Source of the DNA: Phocoena phocoena
Taxonomy: Eukaryota; Chordata; Mammalia; Artiodactyla; Phocoenidae
Assembly (NCBI RefSeq): GCF_963924675.1
Contig: NC_089223.1
Coordinates: 7,204,881 to 7,268,880, forward strand
Direction: 5' to 3'
DNA length: 64,000 nt
The number at the start of each line of letters is the position of its first letter. The stretch's first letter is position 1. The notes below the pieces were generated by a model. It was not told where the DNA came from. It did no database searches and worked only from the letters and a program-made list of their open reading frames with translations. The position numbers and the translations under genes were made by a program. Shown here piece after piece: positions 1 to 12,890 of the stretch.

Positions 1-489
1 CGGTGATGCAGATTTCTGGGGCGCTTCTCTTCTAAGCGCCCTTATTTCTGGTGCCCTGAGATGCAAATGCCGGCTGCTTCAGTGGTCCCAAACTTCAAAA
101 TCTCTGTGTCATATGGATGGATGGCAAGACTGCTGCTTTTCTGTTCAGGCTCTGTTTCCGTGGGCCACAATTTGGAAATCGCATTCAGTAAATTAGAGTG
201 AACTTGATGTTCAACGTGGACTTCGTGTCTCTCAAGGGTCACAGCCCTGAGCTGTCTGTTAACCAAGGCCTGAGAAGAGTGGCTTCAGGAGTTTTGTTTG
301 TTTGTTTGTTTGTTTTCCAGTTTCAAAGTTGTTAATCGTAGGAGAGTAAGTCTAATACCTATTCCTTCAATCATGGCTAGAGCTGGAAGTCAGGATTTTC
401 AGAATTCAGTCCATTTCTTACTCAGTAAATGATTGAATGTCCTCCAAGACATTAGTTAATTGGTGACTGGAAAATACCCTCTAATCACA
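1..489. other. Intergenic, no gene seen; short (TTTG)n tract
   Basis: No conserved coding pattern is visible. A TTTG microsatellite lies at about 292-316. The ORF on the minus strand at 42-266 has no recognisable domain and looks like chance. Confidence 0.5.
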
Positions 490-735
490 ACAACACATAT
501 TTATTGAGCAGTTTCTACCACCAGCCCTTATGCTAAATGCTTTACATACGTTTTTTCAAACTTGCCAATGAATCAATGAACTGTGGGTATTCCTATTAAC
601 GTCATTTTAGAGATGAAGAAAATAAAATTTAGAATGTAACAAAGAATTGCCCGAGAACCTATATCTGATGAATGTTAGAGCCAGGAATTGACTAGGTTAG
701 TAACTCTGGGGTCAAACTCTTAAAAACCATGCTAG
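490..735 (-). repeat. MIR SINE fossil, antisense
   Basis: The order of blocks matches an antisense MIR: a 'tatttattgagc' start, a 'tgctaaatgctttacat' block, a 'cattttagagatgaagaaa' block, then 'agagccaggaattga'. It is strongly diverged, as expected for this ancient tRNA-derived SINE. Confidence 0.6.
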
Positions 736-1190
736 CTTGATTATTCTATTCCTAAACAAACTTATATAACAAAAGCTGCTCTTTCAAAGAAAGTTGTTGA
801 TTTGCTCTCCACAAAGGAAAATACAGCAATCTCTGTGGGCTCACTAGCTTTGAAATGCCTAACGGATGTATATACTAATTACAAAAACATCTTTATTATA
901 ACTCCAAATCCTCGAGAATGGGGAAACCGAAACTCTTGCATTTGACTTTTTTTTTCTAAAGAAAAATAGATTGATTTCTTTGAACTGGAATAAGAAGGAA
1001 GATCAGTGCCGTTTATTATTTGTCAAAAAAAGAGTATTTGACAAATTTTTAAAATTAGTATCTTTAGAGCAGTTTTATGTTCACAGAAAAATTGAGCATA
1101 AAATAGAGTTCCCACCTCCCTCCTCCTGCCACACAAGTGTTGCAGGAAGGGGGACCCCTTCCAGCGCCCGAGAGTGGGCTCTTGTCTAAC
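736..1190. other. Intergenic, nothing recognised
   Basis: AT-rich sequence with a pyrimidine run near 948-957. The 72-codon ORF at 971-1189 has no recognisable features. Confidence 0.4.
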
Positions 1191-1194
1191 ACTT

Positions 1195-1560
1195 GGAAAT
1201 GAATTGTCCTAGGAGACACGCTGACAAAGCAGGAGACTTTACTGGGAAGGGGCGCCTGGCGGAGAGCAGCAGGGTAAGGGAGCCCAGAAGAACTGCTCTG
1301 CCACGTGGCTCGCAGCCTCAGGCTTTATGGTAATGGGGTTAGTTTCCGGGTTGTCTCTGGCCAATCATCTTTCTCGGCCCATATTTGGTGACTCAGGGTC
1401 CTTCCTGGTAGCGCGCATCTCTTAGCCAAGATGTATTCCAGCATGAGGGCTTCTGGGAGGTTGGTCATCTCCTTCCTTTGGTCCCTCCCGAATTCTCCTG
1501 GTTAGTTTTCTGACACAGCACAATTTTCCTCATTGGGACCTCCTGTTGTGAGACAACTCA
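1195..1560. repeat. Probable solo LTR of an endogenous retrovirus (ERV-like)
   Basis: The segment is GC-richer than its flanks and resembles a dispersed artiodactyl LTR by eye ('gacaaagcaggagactttactgg', 'gccaatcatctttctcgg', 'ggtcatctccttcctttgg'). No gag, pol or env sequence is attached. Boundaries and family are uncertain, and orientation cannot be fixed without a consensus. Confidence 0.4.
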
Positions 1561-1594
1561 GGCAATTGGGCCTGGCCAAGGAGGGTGGTTTCTG

Positions 1595-1800
1595 TCAACA
1601 GTTCCCCAACACAAGCAGCATCCTCCACCATCAACATCCTGCATCACAGTGGTACCTTTGTTACAATCGATGAACCAACGTTGATACATCATTGTCATGC
1701 AAAGTCCATAGTTTGCATTTGGGTTCATTCTTTGTGTTGTACATTCTACGAGTTTTGACAAATGTGTAATAACATATATCTATCATTATATTATCATGCT
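1595..1800 (-). repeat. Ancient LINE-1 (L1M-type) 3'-UTR fragment, antisense
   Basis: Strings such as 'ggtacctttgttacaatcgatgaacc' (shortened: 'ttgttacaatcgatgaacc') and 'gtccatagtttgcatt' followed by 'gttttgacaaatgtgtaat' match the pattern I associate with old L1M 3' UTRs. No coding sequence is present. Confidence 0.4.
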
Positions 1801-3544
1801 TTTCTAAATTAGTAAAATTTAACAACAAGTAGCTCAGCGCCTAAGCTCATAGAAGGTTCACTTTTACCTTACACTGAGAGCATTGTGGAAACTCAATTAT
1901 CGAGCAAAGCAGTGAAGGTGACAGCAGTCTTTGACAGAGGCTATCTGAAAACTGAGGAAATTGTGTGAAAACACTCACTGAATATTGAACACGTTGCCAG
2001 TAACAGGCCCTATTATTATTACTATGTGCTCTGGCTTCCAGTAAGTTTTTCCATTAGTAAAAACAAGGAAATGAACAGAAAATAGGCTTTCTTCATTGCT
2101 GGGCCCAATGGCTTCTTGTTTTGTCTTACTATGTTATGCCCCTTCTTCCTAAGGCTTACACCTCAATTATTTTCTATCTCAATAGATAGTATTACCATTA
2201 ACCTCAACTCCTCATTTTGCACCTACAATCAGTTTTTTTCTCCCTCTTTTTTGCCCTCTACATATAATTGATTACCACGTCCTGTGGACCTTGTCTTCAA
2301 TCCAGCCCTCTTCTCCCTCTCATACTACCATTAATTAACTACTCTCACTGCCTAATAACCAACTAACCATTTTCCTCACCATCAATCTCCCCCCATTCCA
2401 GTTCCTCTTCCAGACTGATGTTACTGAGAATGTAGGTTCACCTTATTTGATCAGGTTATGAAAAACAGTGGTCTACAAGATAGAAATTTATTTTTGTTTT
2501 ATGTAAATTTCTGGTTTGAATGGGAACTCCACTATGCAAAGTTGCCAGAGGTCCAGAGTCCTTCTTGTGGATCTATCACCCTTTGGGTTATCCTCATCTT
2601 CATCACCTGAGAGGGCTCACTTTCTTGCCCTGACTCTAACTTGTGCAAGGGAAGAGTACACCCCTGCCCTTTTAAAAGCATGCTCCATAAGCAGCACATT
2701 TCACTCAAACTCCAAAGCCTCATCAGGTGTCCACCCTGGGGTTCAATGGGGGGCCGGGAAGTGGAGTTTCTTCTTGGTGCCCCTGGACCTAGCTATGCTC
2801 AGGAGTTCTATTACTATAAGAGAAAGGGGAGAAGAGATATTAGATACAGTTAGCGATCTCCACCATAACACTCTTGCTGATTAATGGATATAAATCTTAG
2901 TCTACAGACTCAGTAAAATATCACACTTTGCTCTTTATTTAAATTAGCTACTAAGCCTCCATTTGGTTGGGCTTGTGGAAAATTCAACCTCACTCCTTTT
3001 TAGCACACACTTACTTCCCTGACTGGGTTTGCACCAAGGGTTTGGGGATCTCATATAATGCTAAACCTTGGGGGGATCCCTCCCATTGTCAGCCTTGAGA
3101 CAATACTGGTTTCTGCAAAAACTGATGCCCTAGCCTGTAAGGATGGTTCAGTCTGATGCTCTGTTGTGCAGCTCCTTGCTTCCCCTGGCACACAGTATCC
3201 AGTGAAGCTGGAGCCTCAAACCCAGGATCCAGCATCCCCGGTGCAACGCATGCCATTTATTCTGTACTGCTCTCAGACCCTCAGCCCCGGTCTGGTCTCC
3301 AATCTGGGAGAGGAACTTCTTTTTAACCTAGGAAAAACATCACTCTTCTCTCTCTCATGTCCTAAGAGGCACCTTCCTCAAACCCTATCCTCTCAGTGGA
3401 TTTAAGATTTTGAAAACAAAAATCCAAGAAGCCACCCTCAAACCTTCCTCAAGGCAAGGAAGAGGTAAACCTTTTGTCTACCTGAATAGGGAATAAGAAA
3501 AGGGAAACTTAACGGGTGAGAACACGAATTAATAACTGAAATTA
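1801..3544. other. Intergenic, no gene; possible unclassified old repeat at 2500-2880
   Basis: About 2150-2420 is pyrimidine-rich. About 2500-2880 contains overlapping short ORFs and has the look of a dispersed repeat (direct, fairly GC-rich, no splice structure), but I cannot name it. No conserved protein domain was recognised in the 122-codon ORF at 2516-2884. Confidence 0.35.
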
Positions 3545-3990
3545 AAACTCCACTAGAGTTATTTTCCTAAAATCAACTCAGATCCTGTCCTTTCAGTGAT
3601 TATAATTCTCCATTGTCTCCCCATTCCATCTCCCCCACCCCGACATGCTAGCAAACATTCTAATCCCCCTTCACTCAATACTATAACGCAGCAGCGAGAC
3701 ATGCCTCTTACAATTCAGATTCAACAAATACATTTATAAGACTTGTGTCTCATGCCAAGGTTAAAACTTCTCTATTTTGCCTTGACACATTTTTGAGCCT
3801 TTCATACTTTCCATTCCTTCAGTTTGCTATCTCCTATACAGCCTGCTGGCCAACGTTTCGTCATGAAAATTCCTGCCCATTCTTCAAGACTAGCTAAAAC
3901 GCTGTTTCCTCTAGAAAGCTTCCCTTAGTATCCCAGGCATCTTGGGGTACTTCTAGGGTACCTGAGCCTCTACAGTGCACTCACGGACAA
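3545..3990 (+). repeat. LINE-2 (L2) fossil
   Basis: Degenerate but ordered L2 3'-ORF strings are visible: 'tcagatcctgtcctttcag', 'cattgtctccccattcc', 'attcctgcccattcttcaag' and 'agaaagcttccctta'. It is a non-coding remnant. Confidence 0.5.
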
Positions 3991-4098
3991 TGGAAGGCAC
4001 TCAGTAACGGAGACCCTCCACCATCCTTGGGTCTAAAATTCACCTAGAACACACCTTGTTAAGTGTCTGTTTTATGTACCAGATGGTGAGAGATGCTC

Positions 4099-4531
4099 TG
4101 TTAGATTCCTAGGGCTGCCAACAAATTACCACAGGCTGGGCACAACAGAAATTTATTGTCTAACAGTTCTGGAGGCCAGAGGTCTGAAATCATGGCTGTG
4201 ATTTCCTGTGAAGGCTCTAGGGGAGAATCCTCGTTTGTCTCTTCGAGCTTCTGGTGGCCCCTGGAGTTCCTTGTCTTATGTCTGCATCACTTTAACCTCT
4301 GCCTCCATCTTCACATGGCCTCCTCCTCTTCTCCCTCTCTGTGTCTTCTCTTCTGTCTTTTATAAGGACCTTGTCATTGGATTTAGGGTCCACCTGCGTA
4401 ATGCAGGATGATCACTTCTCGAGATCCTTAGCTTAATCACGTCTGCAAAGATCTTTTTTCCAAATAAGGCTACATCCACATGTTCTGGGTGGACCTATCT
4501 TTTGGGGGAGGGGACCCAGTTCAACTCACTA
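4099..4531 (+). repeat. MaLR (ERVL-MaLR) LTR, MLT1-like
   Basis: A well-preserved match to the MLT1A/B-type consensus runs over the whole LTR: a TGTTAG start, 'cagttctggaggccagag', 'gaaggctctaggggagaat', 'cttcacatggcctcctcct', 'ataaggaccttgtcattgg', 'tccaaataaggctacatcc', and a 'ttcaactcacta' end. It is a solo LTR with no internal region nearby. The ORFs inside it are chance readings. Confidence 0.85.
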
Positions 4532-6514
4532 AAAATGCTTTTTAAATGAATGAGTAAATGAATGAAAGGGGGAAAAAATGAACCCTACGTAAACGTGTTT
4601 GCATGCACAAAATATGAAGATAAGAAATATTGCTTTGTTTTTACATCTTTATTTGTTACCTTGTCTATTTGTAAGTTCACTTTGTAGATAATACCTTGTG
4701 CTTGTTGCCCTATGCGTGTTGATAGAATTCTGTTATGTTAAATAATACAGCAGTTTGAAAATTATTTTTAAAAATTGTTCAAAAGTTGTTAAGTCAAACG
4801 GCACAATTAGAAAAGCTATGCAATCATTCTAACTATACTGCTTTTTTTTCCTGACATGACTTTTTCTTTTCTGAAAAAAACATGTTTTAAAAACCTGTTT
4901 CATATGTGGCTTTCTTTTTCTCTCCTAGAGTAAGACATAAATTGGGAGGTTACCACAATAGAACAGGGTTTTCAAATAGGCATGTCTACATATAGTCACC
5001 TTACTCTTGGTCCCTCAAAGCAAAGGCTGCCTTAAGAAAGGACTTGTGAGACTGACAGCTGCTGCTTCTTGTGGAGAGTTATATTTGTCTATTTTCACAA
5101 ACAGAACAGGTTGGGAAGTTACAGACCTAGAAAAATATAATAAGAAGATCCAGATTTATTTTCTGTTTGGTTTTAATATAGTTATTTTCTCTTTCCACTT
5201 CCAATGACTGCAGGATTTAATTTGAGTAATGCCACAGGAATGTGGATTCAAGGATAAAAAATGTTCAACTAGCCACCTCCCTGTTCCTCACTTAAAAAAA
5301 GAATAATTTGCTGTAATATATATTGAAAGACTTTTGAGATGTTTTCTTCTTTTTGCTGGCATTTGTATTTTCTTACTTAAATAAGTAAATACAACTATAT
5401 GGAAATTGAAATATAGTTCTCGAAGAGGTCTCTTAGCAAAATACAATTACTATTTTGATGTATTTCAAACAATAGCACTACCAAATTCTGTTATAAAAAA
5501 TAATAAATACTTAACGTGTTTAACTTCCTGTTGTCTGTCTCTCTCTCTATATATATATTTATATATAGAAGAAATATATATTTGTTTTTTTCAATATCAT
5601 TATCTCCTGAGAATGCATATTGAATTTTTTTTCTGAGAAGCTCATGGATCTTTATAAATAACAAATTGGAAACATGGGGCACCTAACTCCAAGCCTTTAC
5701 TTTGGGGAAACATGGGCAGCTGAGGCGTTAAAACACTACAGTCAATTCTTAAGAAGGCAACAGACTGGGGCAAGGAGATATATATGATTACCCTAGGCAT
5801 ACTCCCTCTATTCAGTTCTGAGCAGGATTGATGGGCCCCAAGTCTCTCCTTCCCTGTATCCCCTAAAAATTATGCAAGGTCCCTTTATAATGGTCCCTTT
5901 CTATATATCTCTTCTTCCTTTATCTTCAAGTCTGTCCTGATTCTTCCATTAAACCCAAGAGTCAGAACTGGTCTGCTGCCACTTCTTCCCCTGGTGCCTC
6001 ATGGCAGACATCACTAATTGATCATGATACTCTATTACTTAGCCTGAATTTGGTCTCAAGCACAAGGCTTTAGACAACCATCTGCTTGCTCAGAAATTAC
6101 ACAAAAGAAAACGATTTGGCCATTCTTGCCCTAATTCATAAGAATTCCTTCCCCAGGACGGCTGTGTCATGCGTCCTGCCACCATAAGGGTCCCGCTGAG
6201 AATCACAGTGCCACCACCTGTCTGGCTTTGACTAGTGCCTGCTGCTTAGATTTCCCTGTACCCTGGCTGCTTGCAGGATTGGAGTCCCTGGGATAGAGGC
6301 CTGCTTGGATTGAATCTGAGATTACCCCACCCCTTGTAACTACTGTAGCCTGGATTCCACTGTCAGGGCAAGCTCCCGAATCTGCGTGCCTTTTCACTGC
6401 CCCTGGACTCCCTCTTCCGGCTTCTGCTATATTCCCATTGACTGGGATTCCTGAGATCCAGACACATTTTCTTCCAAGAGAATCCCTGTGATAAAACCCC
6501 AAAACCAGTCTCAG
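4532..6514. other. Intergenic, no gene seen
   Basis: AT-rich in the first half, with a CT/TA low-complexity stretch at about 5535-5580. The second half is near average composition. The 99-codon minus-strand ORF at 6203-6502 shows no recognisable domain. Confidence 0.4.
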
Positions 6515-6640
6515 TTGCTTTATTTACCGTATGTGTTTTTGTTGGGATTAAATGCAATAAATCTTATGAGGCACTTAGCATGGTTGCTAGTCCATCATAG
6601 GCACCCAATAAATATTAGCCGCTCTAAGTTCTTTTGTCAT
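6515..6640 (+). repeat. MIR SINE 3' fragment
   Basis: 'gggattaaatgcaataaat', 'gaggcacttagcatgg' and 'ggcacccaataaatatta' follow the order of the MIR 3' half. Confidence 0.45.
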
Positions 6641-6809
6641 CATAATCGTCGTTACCTCTTTTAGGGTCTCCACATTAATTCCAGAAAGGCTTCTTGTAGA
6701 ACAATTAGGAACAGGCTTCAAGTCTCAGAGACCCTCTGGCCACAGATGAACTTAGGGACAATCATATCTAGCAAATATTCAAATTGGAGCCCAGAGCAAA
6801 TTAAGCAGA

Positions 6810-7030
6810 TCCGCCATTTACCGAGCTCCTTAAACGTACCCAGCACTTTCCACATACCATCTTACTTAACCCGCACACAACCCCGTCGGGTGGGAATTAT
6901 AACTCCCATTTTATGGATGAGAAAGTGGAGGGTTGGAGAATCCAATGCCCAACAAAAACAATAGATAGTGAAACTGAAAGCAAACCCAGCCCTTCTCAAT
7001 TCAAAACCCATTCTTTTGTCTTGAATGTAT
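6810..7030 (-). repeat. MIR SINE fossil, antisense
   Basis: Clear antisense MIR order: 'tttaccgagctcctta', 'accatcttacttaaccc', 'cgggtgggaattataac', then 'cccattttatggatgag'. Confidence 0.65.
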
Positions 7031-7202
7031 TTCTTCTCAGCAAACAGCCTGTGTCCTAGAAACAGAGTTTAATTTCTGGGATTCCAAGTAATCAGGTTTT
7101 GTCTTGTAGCTTGTATATTTCCTGCTCAGCCTTACATGAGGTAATTCCTGCAACTTTCCTCTCACAACCTGCCTTTTGATTTCTTTCTTCTAATCAGTCA
7201 GA

Positions 7203-7435
7203 CAGACTTCTACTTTTTTTTTTTTTTTTTGCGGTACGCAGTTCTCTCACCGTTGTGGCCTCTCCCGCTGCGGAGCACAGGCTCCGGACGCGCAGGCTCA
7301 GCGGCCATGGCTCACGGGCCCAGCCGCTCCGCGGCATGTGGGATCCTCCCGGACCGGGGCACGAACCAGCGTCCCCTGCATCGGCAGGCGGACTCTCAAC
7401 CACTGCGCCACCAGGGAAGCCCCAGACTTCTACTT
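7203..7435 (-). mobile_element. CHR-type cetacean SINE with target-site duplication
   Basis: A tRNA-derived SINE in antisense: poly(T) tail at 7214-7231, then the element body ending in the complement of the conserved 5' start 'ggcttccctggtggcgcag'. A perfect 13-bp direct repeat, cagacttctactt, lies at 7203-7215 and 7423-7435. This is a target-site duplication from LINE-driven insertion. The short ORFs inside are chance readings. Confidence 0.95.
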
Positions 7436-7659
7436 CTGATTGTTCTTAGCCACCCTGGTTCCATTGTTTGACATGATCACCTTAAAGGCCCAAATCAGGT
7501 TTAAATCCTCCATTTACTCTTAGACTAGTCCAGCCCACATTCAAGCTATTTTACTCCCTCCTTCCAATATCTTTTACCCTCCTAGTACTCTGCGTCCATT
7601 GCTACACAATTATTATTCTTAATTATTCCCTAATTATTTCAAGTACTCATTTATTCATT
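7436..7659. other. Intergenic, nothing recognised
   Basis: Short unannotated spacer with low-complexity 'ttcattcattc' near 7650. Confidence 0.4.
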
Positions 7660-8170
7660 CATTCATCTATTCAACTACTGGATTTGAGTACATGTTATAA
7701 ACCAGACACTGAGTTAGACAATGTGTATGGAGATATGTAGAAAACAAGCTATTTGAAATGCTTTAGGGTAATTTTAGTGGGGCAAATAAGAAATACACAC
7801 AAGTATCTATGCTACTATGTTGAATAAGAAAAATACGGTGAGAAATAGAGCTAAAAGAATTCAGACAAGGGAAGAATTACTTCTACCTAGAAGGGAGTAA
7901 GGAAAAGACAATGATTTCGTTGAACTGAGGAAGAAGACAGGAGGTGTTGAGAGAAGGGGGTTTCTAACTGGCAGGCGCTGTCTGAACACAGGCACAGAGC
8001 TCGGAGCTCGGTGAGGGACTGTCACAAAGTAACGGGTAGCCACGGTTTGCCCAGACTTTAGAGTATATGAAAGAGAATTGTGGGAATCAGGCACATGGTG
8101 GATGCCCCCAAATACTGTGGGAGTGTGTAATGATGTCATTGGATAGGTAAGAGGGGGATCGTAGGAGGTT
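7660..8170 (-). repeat. LINE-2 fossil, antisense
   Basis: A degenerate antisense L2 3' end: 'gagtacatgttataaacca' corresponds to the 'ctatgtgccaggcac' block. It is followed by purine-rich sequence with 'gaacacaggcacagagctc' in the expected order. Heavily diverged. Confidence 0.4.
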
Positions 8171-8659
8171 TTTGAAATGATATAATAAGAATTGTGTCTT
8201 GCATCCCTCCCCCCAATTACACAAGAAATCTGTTGAAGTTTAAATCGTGTTTTTATATTTCTTTCACATTTCCTCAGAACTCAGAACAAACCTGGACACA
8301 AAAGAGTATTTAATAAACAGCCAAATGATTGATAAGAAGCAAATTATATATGATATTTATATATTTTGCTATTTATCAACTTCTATTGGAATAAGAATTT
8401 TTTAATTGCAAAGTAAAGAGTTTAATTAGATAGCATGATAGTTAAGGAAATAGCCCTTTGCCTCTGAATTAGTACCGCTCAAAAGATAATACTTCAGGTG
8501 TTAATTTCATCTTCAAAAATATTTGTTATAAGAGACGCTCTAGACGAACTACATATAAAATGTAACTTTAATATTTATTTATTGTTTATATTATGAATTT
8601 TAAAATTTTGTTCACAGAAATATATCCCTTGAATCTCATCAAGAAACTGGGAAATGTTT
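8171..8659. other. AT-rich intergenic, nothing recognised
   Basis: Very AT-rich with no repeat or coding pattern that I can identify. Confidence 0.4.
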
Positions 8660-9065
8660 TATTTTGTAGGAATTATTATTTTTTTATACAATTTTGAAAG
8701 TTTACTTTCCATTTACAGTTATTACAAAATATTGGCTCTATTCCCCGTGTTGTATAGTACATCCATGAGCCCATCTTACATCCGATAGTTTGTACCTCCC
8801 ACTGCCCACTGGTAACCACTAGTTTGTTCTCTATATCTGTGAGTCTGCTTCTTTTTTGTTATATTCACTAGTTTGTTGTATGTTTTAGATTGCACATATA
8901 AGTGATATTATATAATATTTGTCTTTACCTGACTTATTTCACTTAGGGTAATGCCCTCCAAGTTCATCCATGTTGCAGCAAATGGTAAAAGTTCATTCTT
9001 TTTTATGGCTGAGTAATATTCCATTGTATTTGCATACCACATCTTCTTTATCCATTCATCCGTTG
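8660..9065 (-). mobile_element. LINE-1 3' end (older copy), antisense
   Basis: Antisense 3' UTR ('attggctctattccccgtg', 'gttgtatagtac') leads into the end of ORF2. On the minus strand this reads '...KKMWYANTMEYYSAIKKNE' and 'ATWMNLEGITLSEISQ', the conserved ORF2 C-terminus. It is 5' truncated, and a younger LINE-1 abuts it at about 9066. Confidence 0.85.
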
Positions 9066-9918
9066 TTGTTGTTTTTTTAACATCTTTATTGAAGTATAAT
9101 TGCTTTACAGTGGTGTGTTTCTGCTTTATAACAAAGTGAATCACTTATACATGTAAATAAGTTCCCATATCTCTTCCCTCTTGCATCTCCCTCCCTCCCA
9201 CCCGTCCTATCCCACCCCTCTAGGTGGTCACAGGCAAGGAGTTGATCTCCCTGTGCTATGCGGCTGCTTCCCACTAGCTATTTTACATTTGGTAGTGTAT
9301 ATATGTCCATGCCTCTCTCTCACTTTGTCACAGCTTACCCTTCCCCCTCCCCATATCCTCAAGTCCATTCTCTAGTAGGTCTGCGGCTTTATTCCCTTCT
9401 TGCCCCAGGGTTCTTCATGACCTTTTTTTGGTTGTTTTTTAGATTCCTATATATGTGTTAGCATACGGTATTTGTTTTTCTCTTTTCTGACTTACTTCAC
9501 TCTGTATGACAGACTCTAGGTCCATCCACCTCACTACAAATAACTCAATTTCATTTCCTTTTATGTCTGAGTAATATTCCATTGTATATATGTGCCACAT
9601 CTTCTTTATCCCTTCATCTGTTAATGGACACGTAGGTTGTTTCCATATCTTGGCAATTGTAAATAACATTGCTTTGAACATTGGGGTGCACGTATCTTTT
9701 CAAATTAGTGTTTTTGTGTCTTTCAGATATATACCCAGGAGAGGAATTGCTGGGTAATATGGTACTTCTATTTTTAGTTTCTTGAGAAACTTCCGTACTT
9801 TTTCCACAGTGGCTGCACCAATATACATTCCCACCAACAGTGTACGAGGGCTCCCTTTTCTCCACACCCTCACCAACATTTGCTATTCATGTTCTCTTTG
9901 ATGATAGCTGTTCTGATT
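9066..9918 (-). mobile_element. LINE-1 3' end (younger artiodactyl-type copy), antisense
   Basis: The antisense tail and 3' UTR ('taacatctttattgaagta', 'cacccctctaggtggtcac') run into the ORF2 C-terminal coding region. On the minus strand this reads '[18 protein letters not shown]' and upstream ORF2 segments in more than one frame, so it is a frameshifted pseudogene. It is 5' truncated near 9918. The same 3' UTR type recurs on the + strand at 22.3-22.6 kb. Confidence 0.9.
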
Positions 9919-11690
9919 ATGTTATCTATAAAGGCAGTTTTCTTTTCTTTAAGAAGTATGACTCATTCATTTCACACGCTCACTTCTAATGTTATGAAAG
10001 AAGGTATCAGTGGGAGAGGATGTTTTCACAAAGCCAAATCATCAGAACCCGCAGTTTTTACAGGACCAGAAAGTCCAGGAAAATGAACGATTCACGCTTT
10101 GAACTCCTGTGCAAATAACTGTAGGAGCACCCAGGCTATTCAAAGACCATAAAACAAACAAATAAAAAGAGCTTCTTCTCTCTTCTCTCAGGATTCCCTC
10201 ATTGGAACTGCGTACATCTTCCCAAGGCCAAACACGAGGAGTTAAAAGACGGAAAAGATTTGGGTATTAGTTTGCTCAAACAAGTTTCTTTGTGAAAAGC
10301 ACTTAGTTTGAGTGGGAAGGGTCCTTTCATTTTAGATTCTGTAGAGAAGTGAATGGTGTAGAGGTCATTTCCTGATCCATGAATCCTGTTGTCAGCCTCT
10401 GATCACTCTGATGAGAGGTAGAACTTAAGGAAAAATGATCCCACACTGTAGAAAGGGAGGTGGTGTGTTCATATAACTTTTTCTACCTAAAGTAAAAACG
10501 TGCCTTTCTTGGTGTAAACTCCTTAGTACTAGTCAGTTGTAAAATATGCTTTAGGTAAAATGAATTTCCACCCGGATAATACTTTAAGAGTAACAAGTAA
10601 TTATAGAGGTGTTTGGAACATTTATTTATAACTATGGAACTTTTCTTCCGGAAAACTCAAAGTTCCCTCGGGGGAGATGGATGGCCAGCAAGATCGAGCA
10701 GGCTGTGCTATTTGCAAATATCTTATTTTTTAGGGAGGAACTACGTGTTCATTCTTAATATGTCATCAATATTCCTTGCTTCTTTTCACTTGTCCAACTA
10801 TCCCTGTTGCTTGCACTGTGTGTACAGAGAGTTTTCTCTACTTGAGAACTTGTTTGGTCTGTTCTTTTGGAAAAATAATTACACAGGGTGTCCAATACAG
10901 ATATTAAAATTGGCAACATCTAGTCCTGTAGCAATGCAGGGTCAGGAGAGATTTGTTTGAGCTGAACTCATTGCATAAAAGACTATTTAGTTTTTTGAGA
11001 AGTGAGTCAACATCCGGCAGCGTCCCACAATGTATCAGGCTGAGACGTTATATTTTCTTTCTCGTGTGTGATACTGTATATAGTGTCTCCCTTCTTTCTA
11101 AATCTGCTCTTCCCAGACGGAGTTGGTCTAGCTGTTGTTTGTACTGAGTGGTTTTTTGGGAGGAGGGGTTAAGAATAGCAAGTACAAGTACATTCTTATT
11201 ATTTTCAGCCCTCTCTTCAAAAAATGCCATGCACCGTATGCATTTACTTTTATGAAGTAAAAATGGTAATTCCCGGTAGAAGTACACTAGGGAGGATGGG
11301 AAACAGATGCTCTGCTCAGATTCAGGGACTGACTTCAAGGTACCATGGAAACACAAGAGAACAGGAAAACAATTGCATAACACTCTGACTTAAAGGCACT
11401 GATTGATCAGATGACATGGACGTACCTTGTTTAATGGTGCTTTGCTGACACATGTTGGCCTGATTTTCTATGGCTGCAAGGAGTCAGGGAACATTTTAAT
11501 ATAACTGATTTATCCTGTCCATCTCTTTTGACTCCACACTTTGGTGGGGAGATTGGTATCATGGGGAGGTACTCCTTTATTTAGATAGAGAAAAACAAAG
11601 TCTTGAAAGAATGACTAATAACCAAATTGTCAGATCACGAATTTGTGGCAAACACAGAAAAATCTCTTTAAAGGTTCTGTTGTGTGGGCA
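9919..11690. other. Intergenic, no gene seen
   Basis: No recognisable coding domain. The ORFs at 10613-10960 (115 codons) and 11048-11383 (111 codons, minus) lack motifs and flanking splice logic. Confidence 0.4.
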
Positions 11691-11694
11691 TGAC

Positions 11695-12110
11695 ATGTGT
11701 CTTAGGATGAGCGCCCTGAAAGCAGATCTTGAGAAAAGGATTAGAATGCGAGTAGCTTACTGGGAAGCGATAGCAGGAAGCAGAGTTTCTTTGGAGCGTG
11801 GGAAATTTAGACAAGAAGGGAAGGAAGCCAATAATAAAGGGTGTGCTATTGAGCGACGTACTGATGCAGGTAGCTAGGCTCAGTCCCTCTGGGAAACAGT
11901 GTAGAACACTTTGAGTTGTCCAACCTGAGGAGCAAGAAAGCTGTGGGATTGATCTGCGAGCTTTCGCCCTTCATTGAAAGACAACTGCCCTTGGGGATGT
12001 TAACTTCCCAGTTGTTCCTGCTGTCCCTGAGCCCCGAGGAGAGAGTTGCATTGTCTTTGGCTTGTATAGGCATCAGAGGAGTCCTAGGTTACGAGCTGAC
12101 ACTGTTGCCA
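11695..12110. repeat. Possible LTR-like ancient repeat
   Basis: 'gagtagcttactgggaagc', 'cagtccctctgggaaacag' and 'ctttgagttgtccaacc' resemble a dispersed LTR family that I cannot name. No internal retroviral sequence is seen. Low confidence. Confidence 0.3.
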
Positions 12111-12309
12111 CAGAATGCTAATAATTTATTTACCCAAAGAAGCTGAGAAAGAAAACGAATATATTGATATAAATGAATGAATGGATAAAATGAAATTTTG
12201 TTGAGGGGTGCTGTGTGGACATGGCTCCAACATACCATCTTACAGAATACTTGTTAATTTCCAAGGGGAAAAGAGTAACTTTACAGTGAAGAAATCTGGC
12301 AACCCACCT

Positions 12310-12890
12310 GAGTCTAGTGGTCAACGTTAATACGACCAGTCATGAGAAAAATTAAACCACACGCCACCTGAAAGATGCCATGAGAACACAGCATCGCTTC
12401 TAGGACTGTGCTGCCAAAGAAGCACGACCTGACTCTAATCCTGAAGGAACATCAGGTGAACTCTGCTTGAAGGACATTCTACGATATGTAACCTGCTCTG
12501 TAAACTTTAAAGGGTCAAAGGCATGAAAATCAAGGAAAGACTGAAGAACTGGTCCAGACTGAAGATGTCTAATTGTAACATGTGATTCTGGACTACGTAA
12601 TTTTTCCATAAAGGACAATTATTGGGATGACTGGAAAGCTTGAATGGAGTCTGGGGGTTAGATGTAGTGATATGTTGATGCTAATTTCCTAATATTAACG
12701 GTGTATTGTTGTTATATAGGAGAGCATCCCTGTTAGTAGGAATTATACACTAAAGTGTCTGGGGGTGATGAGGTATTTTGACAACTTACTCTCAAATGGT
12801 TCCGGATAAAACAGTCTTTCCGGCACCATTCTTGTAACTTTTCTGCACATTTGAGACCGTTTAAAATTAAATACTCCTTTAAAATGTAAT
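12310..12890 (+). repeat. Ancient LINE-1-like 3' end
   Basis: The order 'taaaggacaattattggga', 'cttgaatggagtctggggg', 'ttactctcaaatggttc', 'cttgtaacttttctgcac' and 'gagaccgtttaaaattaaa' matches old L1M-type 3' ends as I recall them. Non-coding. The family name is uncertain. Confidence 0.4.
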